NCBI GenBank assembly: GCA_047495785.1
Contig: JBLDXI010000023.1
Location: forward strand, 248,001 to 312,000
Source of the DNA: Lepidodermella squamata
Taxonomy: Eukaryota; Gastrotricha
DNA: 64,000 nucleotides
Direction of reading: 5' to 3'
A program made the translations under genes and the position numbers. Under the pieces are notes generated by a model, which saw only the letters and a list, made by a program, of their open reading frames with translations, made no database searches and was not told the DNA's origin. Positions 56,020 through 64,000 of this stretch are shown in pieces; positions within the stretch are counted from its first letter, which is position 1; each line of letters starts with the position of its first letter.

Positions 56020-56895
56020 TTAGTTATGATTAATTCAGAATTGGTGATGCAAGTGAAGGCAATATTGCCTTTTTCGATTGTGATTTGTCAATTAGTCAAT
56101 TAGTCAATAAAACCTTTCACTTATTCAATAAGCTGTTCAGTGAACTGATCTTATGATTATTTTCGTTCCTTCTAGAGTTTCAAACTGAAAAGTATGATCT
56201 ACAACATGGTGGCTGGAGTCGAGGAACAGGAAGATGGCTCTTAATTATTTGCGGCAAATCATGACAACCATCAGGTGAGGATTGTGTAGTTATGTTTGCT
56301 AACATTCACTATGGAGGAGGAGGTTGCAGGGGGGTTGGGAGGGGGGGCTGGCGAAAAACTACTAGCGAAAAAGTTGAATGATTATCGGCGGTTGGCCTGC
56401 TCTAGGAGGGGTTGGAATTTTTAATGTATATGTAATGACATTCCCCATTTATAACAGTTTTTCTTCTTGGTCTACAAGTTATTACTAGATTGCTCGCCGA
56501 GTTCAGTAGTGAATTTCAAGTGATATAACACTAAAAATCATTGTTTTGATTTGCTGTGGAATGGAATTATTATGCACAGAGTAATTAAGCATTTCATATC
56601 ACAGAATTCAATAATTTTTTATGTTCTTATTTTACTATTCAGGCTATCGGATTTCAGCTAAATATTGTTGTTCACGTTACGGCATCCTGCACTTTTCGAC
56701 TGGAATATGGTTGCTGAATGGCAATAATGTGTGATTTGCATTATAATTTGACGAAATCGTGCGGTATATGTTCGGCAAGGGGCTGTTCAAAGCTGTTCAG
56801 AGCGACATTAATTATCAATCTTATTTCATTTCACATAATGATGACTTGATAGCGAATAAAAGAAAATAAATCTTTCAATTTCATGTTTTGTTAGA
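56020..56895. other. No gene recognised; 5' flank of the Helitron
   Basis: The Helitron's 5' end (TC start) should lie here, but I cannot locate it. There is a G-rich run at about 56330-56350. Confidence 0.35.
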
Positions 56896-57360
56896 ATGGA
56901 TCCTTCACTTATTATACCGTTTTTTGGCGTTCAATACTATTCTGTGTTTGATTTGCGCAATTTCATGGGAGTTAGCGAAGATGAATTGAATGAAATATTC
57001 GTTGCAAATCCGCAAATCCGTCTACTCGAGTTGTCTCGTAAGCAATTATCAGACATTATTAAGCGGCGTTTGGCATCAGTCGAGTCCATGAGAAAAGGGC
57101 ATGGAGTTATAATTGAGGTTGAGAGCGCTGGAATGGCCATTCGAATCAAATTTGGTACCAAGTCGCCTCCTGAAGTGTTTGTTAATATTAATCAAATTGC
57201 CGCCACTGCTGGAACCAATCCCGCGAATATATCACCTCCTGTTTTGGCTTCCAAGATTTCTCTTCCTCGGCCAGGGATTGTAATTTCGACTGGGTTAGAG
57301 ACCTGTCATCAAACTTCAGTGCCTGTGGTCAATGGCTATTGCTGGTGGTGTGTTACCTGA
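56896..57360 (+). CDS. Helitron upstream ORF (N-terminal segment, unknown)
   Basis: An open 154-aa frame starting MDPSLIIPFFGVQYYSVFDL, which I do not recognise. It ends in a different frame from the USP block that overlaps it. Two explanations fit. A spliced intron of about 73-76 nt (for example 57348-57420 or 57350-57425, both phase-compatible) could join it to the USP, or a one-base shift could have separated them. Either way it is probably the N-terminus of the Helitron polyprotein. Confidence 0.5.
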   Translation: MDPSLIIPFFGVQYYSVFDLRNFMGVSEDELNEIFVANPQIRLLELSRKQLSDIIKRRLASVESMRKGHGVIIEVESAGMAIRIKFGTKSPPEVFVNINQIAATAGTNPANISPPVLASKISLPRPGIVISTGLETCHQTSVPVVNGYCWWCVT

Positions 57361-60300
57361 TGTGGTAATGGTGTCGCCTGAAAATATCGCTGTTCCGCCC
57401 CCATATAATAATGATAATAGTTCAGCGGCCGCTGTTGTCAATATGAATTGGCGCTGTTCATGCCTTCCACCTGAATTGCCTCTTACTCGTTTACGTAACG
57501 AGGGTAATTCTTGCTATTTGAATGCTGTCATTCAAATTTTGACGCGTTGTCCTGCGTTTGTTCAGTGCGCCTGGGAACATTCTACCTTGCAACCTTGCCT
57601 ATTGTGTTAGTTATACCCGATTCTGTCGAGAAAAAGTGTAATAAATTATCCTATTTCGCAGGTTCGGATGTAAACATCGGTCCAGATCATTGCTTAGCGA
57701 ATAAGTTTTGCGCTCATGTGTTAACCCATCTTCAATTTGGCGAATTTGGCCGCAATGTCCTATCGGTTAGGCCTTTCTACGAATCGGTGATTAATCGCTA
57801 CTCGAACATGTTTATTGTTGGCCGGCAGGAGGACGCAGAAGAATGCCTTATTCTAATTTTGGATGACTTTGCTTCCATGTCAATCGACCCTGTTGCTGCA
57901 AACCCTTTCGTTTTTAAATTCAAACGAGAAACGAATTGCCGTGAATGCCACATGCAGACAACATCAGATGTAGAACAGCTAAACAGCGTAAATGTCTCTA
58001 TTTCGAGGGTCAGCGTCACGTCAGCTGTGCGATTATCTGATCTCCTGAGCGACCATTTTTCAGTTCCGGAACGTTTGGATGGATATCGGTGCGATGGCTG
58101 TGGTCGATTTGGCAGTTGCGATTCGAAAATTAATTTGTCTCAGTTACCTAAAAGTCTCATATTATCAGTCAAAAGATTCGACAGACAAGGTTTAAAAGTC
58201 CATCAGAGCATCTCTTTTCCGGAAACCTTGAATATGGCTCCCTATTTCCCTGGTGCGGTACAGAAACGTCTTTATCGCTTGGTTGGCGTAGCGAATCACC
58301 GTGGAGATTCGGTACATGGTGGCCATTACACCTGCTTTGTTCAGCAGCATGATGAGTCATGGTGGCTTCTAAATGATAGTAGTGCTCCTGTCAAGTTTCG
58401 TAATTTCGCAACAATTGCTAACGAAAGCGCCCTGAGCTGCTATATATTTTGTTATGAAAAGTGCAATGACTGCCCTACGTCTTCATTGCCTTTTCAAATT
58501 CCTGAAAATGCGGCTGTACCGCTCGAAATTGCTGTAGCACCTACTGAAAATGTTGAAACAACGGTTCCAATGAAGAAGCCGTCTTTATTGAAGCCATCGT
58601 CAAATTTCAAGCCAAGTCGGCGTGGCCCCGTGACTTTCATGGATGCTATTCCTGAAGAAATTTGTGGCAATTCAGACCTGGGCTCGCTGTTTTCTATCGT
58701 TGAACGGCTCGATCCTGAAAATTGCGACTACACGCTTATCGCAGATAGTTGTAGTCAAGATGATGTTGATTTATTTCGAGCAACTATTATTGCTGAAAGC
58801 GGTGGAAATTCATTACCAGGCCAAGTCGATGCTGTTCCTACCAAGTCTAAGCCGAAAAAGCGGAAATCGAATAAACCCCAGGTTGTTGTTGTTGAAACCA
58901 TTCCAGATGAGCCCAAGCATGCTTTTCCCAACTTGAATAAGAAAGAATCGCATAGCTTAGAAATGTTTGCTCGGACAGTTAAGTCAAGCACTGTTGATGA
59001 CGCCTGTTGCCCCATTTGTGGTCAGGGCTATCCGGGTCTTAAATTAGTGAAGGAAGCTGGACATTGCTTATGTTGCGATCGAGATAAAAATCCCATAAAG
59101 ATGTTTTCGGCTGAAAATCTCATGCTTCCTGGTGACGATTCTGATTGTCCGGAAGCCCTATCCTGTTTATGGGAACTAGAAGAGATGCTTTTAGCCCGTG
59201 TCCACCCGCAAATAAATTATTATATGGTGAAAGGAGGTCAACTACGTTATTCGAACCATTGCATCTCGTTCGAAAGAGAAAGTGCGAAATTTTTCAAAGA
59301 GCTTCCGATTGATATCGCGCAGGCTCCGGTCGTTTTAGTTAGAAAAAAAGTTGGATCTGGCGATAAGGCACGTTCTTTTTATCTTGAAGTTCGAGGTTGG
59401 GCTATCGAACGGGCTGCTCGTCACTTAATAGCAAGGGATCCCAACTATCGCGACTGCGTGTTGAGTACCGAAAACTTGGCAAAGTTGCCATATCAACGGG
59501 GCGATGTTAGTCACTTACTGCCGACCTTGGAGGTGCCCTTTGATTTCAACGAAGATGACGCTGACGCAGCTATGGAAGGACAATATGCAATGGCCGAAAA
59601 TTATGGGAACACCAAAACAATTGAACGGCCAATTGACGTTTCCGGGCTGGAAAGCGCGATTGTTGATGAATTTATCGGCATTGAATCCTGCAACGTGTCA
59701 GCGTTTCCAGGCGAATTACGAATTAACCGCGACCGGCTTATTGTAGAGCAGCTGCAATCGCGTGGGGTTCGAATTGACGATGCTGATTTGTCTAATCCCG
59801 GTGATTTGAACAATGCTCAATTGACTGGCGGTGATGGCACCAGAACTATCGAGTGGCCACAATGTCAAAACAAGCCGTTAAACGACCTTAACTTACAACT
59901 TAACAACATCTCGATTTTTTCGGGCGCTTTTCCCTGTTTATTTTATAAACCGGATAAAAGTGGCGACTTTTGCACCGATCGGACTCGGCAACCAACTCTT
60001 ACGGCTTGGGCGCGCCATTTAATGCGGTTGAGAAATGCAGCTCGATTTCGTCAACATTCAAGATTTAGGTACCTAATCCGTAACATAATTGTCCGAAAAC
60101 AAGCTCTTAATCAAGCGGATATGTTCATGCTTCAGCATCCGGATGTGAAAGACCTGACCAAAGCTGAATTTCAGCGAAAAGCTGCCGAAAATAAGTCAAA
60201 ATTACTGCGCGAAATATCCTTATTTGGCAGTAAGATCGGCGGTACGACAGCTTATTGGCGGAACTGTTGCAGCGAATTGCATGATACGGTTAAGCAAATA

Positions 60301-61369
60301 GGCTATCCGACCTTCTTTTTCACCTTTTCCCTTGCTGATATGCAGTGGCCAGATTTGCAAAAGCTAATGCCACTTCGGCCATGTGATAAGCCTAAAAAAG
60401 GTTCCAATTACGAAGAGGCGATGTTACGTTTGCGTGCTAATCCGGACAGAGCTGGTTTGTACCTACATAGCCGAGTTTTAGCGATGTTACGAACTGTCAT
60501 GCCAGTAGCTCTCGGAGAAATTGTTGATTTTTGGTTCCGATATGAATGGCAGTCTAGAGGTTCCGCTCACGTACATGGATTCGTATGGATAAAGAATGCG
60601 CCAGACATTCGCAAATTCAACCTTGAGAAGCCCGATGATCGGAAAACACTCGAAGATTATTTTGGGCAATATATTACCCATGTTTTTCCTTCGACGGAAC
60701 GTAAAGGAAGTCCAGCCGTAAATGCTCTTCAAATCGATGATGCAAAATTCATGGAATTGGTTCAAAATGCGCGTTTTTCTCAAGAGGGCAAAACGAAAAT
60801 GTTGGCTGTCTTAAATGATATTTTGCACCGGGCTCAGCGGCATGACAAGTGTTCGCCTTATTGTCTTGAAATGAAGAAAGGTCGAGTGGTTTGCCGCTTC
60901 AATTTTCCAAGAGTCATACGTCGTTGGTCTAAAATTGTACGCAACCCCAACAAAAGAAATCGTTGGCAATTCGAGCCGCCACGAAATGACCCTCGACTAA
61001 ACAACTACAATCCATTGATAAGTTTTGCGTGGCGCGGCAACAGCGATATCTGTCCGATCTTTGATGTTGAAGGGTTCCTTCGATACCTCCTGGGCTACGT
61101 TGCTAAAGGTGAAATACTTTTTCTGGAGGCAAAGGGCCTGTTGGACCAAATTTTTGCGGCTGAAATTTCTGAAAATTATGAAGCTGCCCGAATTATTCGT
61201 AAGCTATTCATGAAAACAGCCGGATCTCGTGATTACTCCGCGCAAGAGGTAATGCACCACCTCATTGGTTTACCGCTACATCTAAGTAGTCGAAAATGCG
61301 TCCGAATTAATCTTTACCCGCCTGAAAAGCGCAAAGTTGCTCGACCTCTGAAACGACATTTACAAGTTA
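57332..61369 (+). CDS. Helitron polyprotein, USP + zinc region + Rep, with a 56-nt intron
   Basis: 57332-57605 and 57662-61369 join in phase across a 56-nt GT-AG intron (GTTAGT...TTTCGCAG). The USP domain has the Cys box NEGNSCYLNAVIQIL, the GRQEDAEECL box, a zinc ribbon (CRECH...CDGCGRFGSC) and the His box GGHYTCFVQ, with WWLLNDSS supplying the last catalytic residue. It therefore looks catalytically complete; USPs remove ubiquitin from proteins. After a linker comes a zinc region of the kind common in Helitrons (CCPICGQGYPG...CLCC..., FSAENLMLPG, LARVHPQINY). The Rep part has PTFFFTFSLADMQWPDL, the HUH motif GSAHVHGFVW and the paired Tyr motif YLLGYVAKGE. The start shown is the first Met of the USP frame. 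The native reading ends where the MITE begins; the extra 78 codons to 61605 are MITE sequence. Confidence 0.85.
57606..57661 (+). other. Predicted 56-nt intron in the Helitron USP coding region
   Basis: GT-AG, phase 1, length typical of this genome. It contains in-frame stops in the upstream frame, so removal is needed to read the USP through. If it is not spliced, the change of frame would be a disabling mutation. Confidence 0.65.
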
Positions 61370-61707
61370 CATTGTGTGACCACTTAAAAGTCCAATCCAA
61401 TGCGCACGATGATTGGTCAATCGATCGTTGCTATGACTCCCGGATGAAACGTTCTGTCGTGCGATCCATAAGATTTTTTGCAACAAGTGTTTTTTGCCGC
61501 AGCAATTTACCACAATTAATATGGAGTTTACGCTCGTGGTCAATGGAAACCGGGCAGAGGGTGTGGCAAGGTCATTTTTTTCATAAATATAAAATAATTT
61601 ATTAGTGGATCGCACGACGGAAATGTTTCATTCCGGAGTCATTAGCAACAATAAATTGACCAATCAGCGTGCGCGCCAAGGTTCAACTTACCAGTGGTTC
61701 CACAATG
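61370..61707 (+). mobile_element. 338-bp MITE inserted in the Helitron coding region
   Basis: Bounded by CATTGTG...CACAATG and flanked by TTA on both sides (61367-61369 and 61708-61710), as in PIF/Harbinger-type insertions. Removing it plus one TTA restores the Helitron frame exactly between Rep and helicase. The opposite-orientation copy is at 49620-49957. Confidence 0.88.
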
Positions 61708-61710
61708 TTA

Positions 61711-64000
61711 ACATCCATGTTGAGGGCGACGAAGATGCGTCAATTTTCGCCGGAGATGGTATGGCGTCCAAAAGGGACATTTTGGTATTGTATAAACAGC
61801 GCGATAAGAAATTTGAATTACTTTCGTTATTTGAATTTGCAACGACCTTTGGGTGGCAGAAAAATGCTGCAACTGGTTACAAACTTGTCTTTGGCCCTCG
61901 AGATGTAAATAGCGATCATCAGTCGTTTTTCAGTGCTGAGCTGATCAGAACTCGTGGTGTTGCGTCCCGCGATGTTGCGGCTAATTGTCCCATTGATCCA
62001 GATATTGTCGAGGCCGCGCGCAACCATGGTATCTCTGATGACGCAGCTCTCGCTGAAGTTGAATGTGTTGACGTCGACGCTAATGTAGACGACCAGGTAG
62101 CTGGCATGAAACCGAAATCCTTGAAGAAGGCACGGTCAGATTCGAGACCTTATATTTTAAGAGTTTGGCCGCACGTTGCCATGGATAAAAGTAGTGAGGA
62201 GTACTGTCGTATTCAACTGCTATTATTTAAGCCTTTTCGTGTTGAGACTAGCGTCATGAATGGCTTTCCTAATCATGTTGAAGCTTTTGCTAGTTTCCTA
62301 GCTGAGCAACATATGTTCGATCCTAATTGTGAAGCAGGTCATCAGGCGTTAGATCTTGAAGGGCAAATATTTCAATCAAGTCTGCCGTCGTCTGTTGCAC
62401 CTGATAGCCAGGAAATTGTTCGGCAAAATCAAAGACTTCGCTTCATGAGCATGGTAGTAGCAGCAACAGGGCCTGGAAATTCAATATCTTCGGCGGGTTT
62501 TCATACCGATCGACTTGGTGAACGATTAGATGACGTTGTTAACGATTGGTTAGAACCTGGGCGTTTTTATGGTTCAAACTTGGTTGATCAAATGGTCGCG
62601 TTTATCGATGTCGAAAAAAAGAAGTCCAAAGTTACTGACTCTGATGATGAAAGTGGCGAAATCTCTGATTCAAACGAGCAACAGTCACAGCTTGTAATTC
62701 ATCCTAATGTAATGTTGGACGAGATAAATTATGGTGTTGATATTGATCGTCTGACGCCTGATCAGCGGCGTTTCGTCGACTACGTGTTAAACCATGCGAA
62801 GAAATCTATTTTAGATGGTGAAGCTTTGTCACCGCTTCGTCTTATTTGCTGTGGGAAAGCTGGGTCTGGCAAGAGTTTTGCCATGAATATATTGGTCAGT
62901 GCAATAACGCGCATGGCTGTTGATGCTCGATGCTCTAAACCCAATTTTCCTGTTGTCCAAAGAACGGCTCCAACTGGTTGCGCAGCGAAATTGATCCATG
63001 GTCAGACTATCCACAATTTTATTGGTATAGTTGGCAATGAGAATTGGAACTCATCAAAAGGCCTTACCCATCTTAGCGATAGCCGGGCGACAAGTTTGAA
63101 ACGAAAATACGCCAACACACGTTATATTCTCCTTGACGAGATGTCTATGCTTGGCTGTCGTGGTATATATGCAGTTCATGACAGGCTAACTCAAATATTC
63201 GGTACAGATAAGGCATCTATTTTTGCGAACATCTCCTTCATTTTGATGGGCGATTTTGGGCAAATTGCTCCAATTGGTGACAACCCGCTTTATTTGGGCA
63301 ATTCCTGTGACCAGCGAAGCATAGCTGGCCACGAAATTTACCTGTCGTTCAAAGCGGCTGTAGTTTTGGAATCTGATATGCGTCAGTCGGGTTATAATAT
63401 CGAGCAAATTCGCTTTCGTCAATTATTGAGCAACATCCGTGAGAACGCTACAACAGATGAAGACGTCAACTTGATTAAATCTCGCCATTTGAACAATCTA
63501 CCGGCAGAAGAACGCTCACGTTTTGATCACGCTATTCGTCTATTTTACAGCCGTAAAGAGGTCGATGCATTTAATTGGACATGTTTGCGATCAAGTGGCT
63601 GTTCAGTAGCTAGGATGGATGCCATTTGCCACGGTGAAGGCTCGAGCAATCGCGCTGCTGATAAAGCGAGTAACCTTGAGAAAACAATTTTTTTGTCCAA
63701 AGGTAGTCGCGTTATGCTAAATTCCAATGTGTGGACTGATGCTGGTTTGGTGAATGGCAGTTTTGGTATTATTATTGATATTATTTACCAAGCGATACGT
63801 GGGGCTGAGCAAATTTCTGGCCCGCCTTCGTTGCCAGTTGCTGTTCTTGTTGAATTTGACGATTATGATGGCCCAGCAATGACGTTGCCTGTTGGAAGAC
63901 TTGGCGAAACTGAGGTAAACCAACGTTTCAATCGCGTTGTACCTATCGTTCCTATCAAGCGCACTTTTAAAATTGGCAACAATCCGGCTCAACTTGAACG
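61711..64000 (+). CDS. Helitron PIF1-type helicase part, open to the window end
   Basis: The frame in phase with 61710 is open for about 763 codons without a stop. A variable acidic linker precedes the helicase. The motifs are complete as far as visible: Walker A CCGKAGSGKSF (about 62850), Walker B ILLDEMSML, motif III GDFGQIAPIGD, the following DMRQ, then GSRVMLNSNVW and LVNGSFGII typical of the PIF1/Pif1-Helitron group. It unwinds DNA 5' to 3' during rolling-circle transposition. The final helicase motif is outside the window. It has no start of its own because the MITE cut the gene. Confidence 0.88.

Larger units (their letters stand above)
56896..64000 (+). mobile_element. Helitron with a USP protease domain, runs past the window end
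   Basis: Successive plus-strand coding blocks give an N-terminal unknown segment, a ubiquitin-specific protease domain, a Cys-rich zinc-binding region, a HUH Rep domain and a PIF1-type helicase, the core order of Helitron polyproteins with an added USP. Helitrons move by rolling-circle transposition. Termini were not found (the 3' end is outside). A MITE interrupts the coding region at 61370-61707. Confidence 0.85.

Noticed and set aside
61370-61615. C-terminal 78 codons of the Helitron frame and an 82-codon reverse ORF
   Set aside because: Both are MITE sequence; the same peptides appear at the 49.6-kb copy.

Overview
The window is nuclear DNA from an animal. It has GT-AG introns mostly 47-93 nt long, class C G-protein-coupled receptors, an astacin-EGF-CUB protein, the spliceosome factor TFIP11, a GT10 fucosyltransferase, nuclear-type tRNA genes, non-LTR retrotransposons, many inverted-repeat DNA transposons and a Helitron. 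I cannot place the phylum from the sequence alone. Exon structures below were worked out by hand from splice signals and reading phase; no alignment or search was run.

Layout. 0.6-1.95 kb: a cluster of eight tRNA genes on both strands plus one tRNA-Arg-like sequence with a damaged 5' half. 2-4.2 kb: dispersed and palindromic repeats. 4.3-20.2 kb: a 13-exon secreted astacin-like gene whose zinc ligands are all replaced. Its first intron (11.8 kb) holds two convergent related LINEs, a CCGTAA-ended TA-flanked element, foldback repeats and a hAT-like element (8-bp target duplication) that itself contains a TA-flanked element. 20.9-22.0 kb: a long-arm inverted-repeat element, followed by exons of an unrecognised membrane protein.

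23.4-37.1 kb: three GABA-B-like receptor genes (two intronless, one with five exons) and a pseudogene copy of the 3' half of the spliced one. The last receptor ends 11 bp from the stop codon of a convergent three-exon alpha-1,3-fucosyltransferase gene. 39-41 kb: LINE debris. 41.3-47.5 kb: a complete six-exon TFIP11 gene with a 3.7-kb repeat-filled intron. 47.7-50.9 kb: LINE fragments and nested inverted repeats. 51.1-52.7 kb: a four-exon AAA-type ATPase with a probable mitochondrial leader. 53.3-55.7 kb: LINE remnants.

56.9-64.0 kb (runs off the end): a large Helitron. Its polyprotein carries an apparently intact ubiquitin-specific protease (USP/C19) domain upstream of the zinc-binding/Rep-HUH region and a PIF1-type helicase. 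A 338-bp inverted-repeat element with a TTA duplication interrupts the coding region between Rep and helicase; removing it with one duplication copy restores the frame exactly. A second copy lies in opposite orientation at 49.6 kb. The USP-bearing Helitron is the most interesting object here, followed by the non-catalytic astacin and the receptor cluster.
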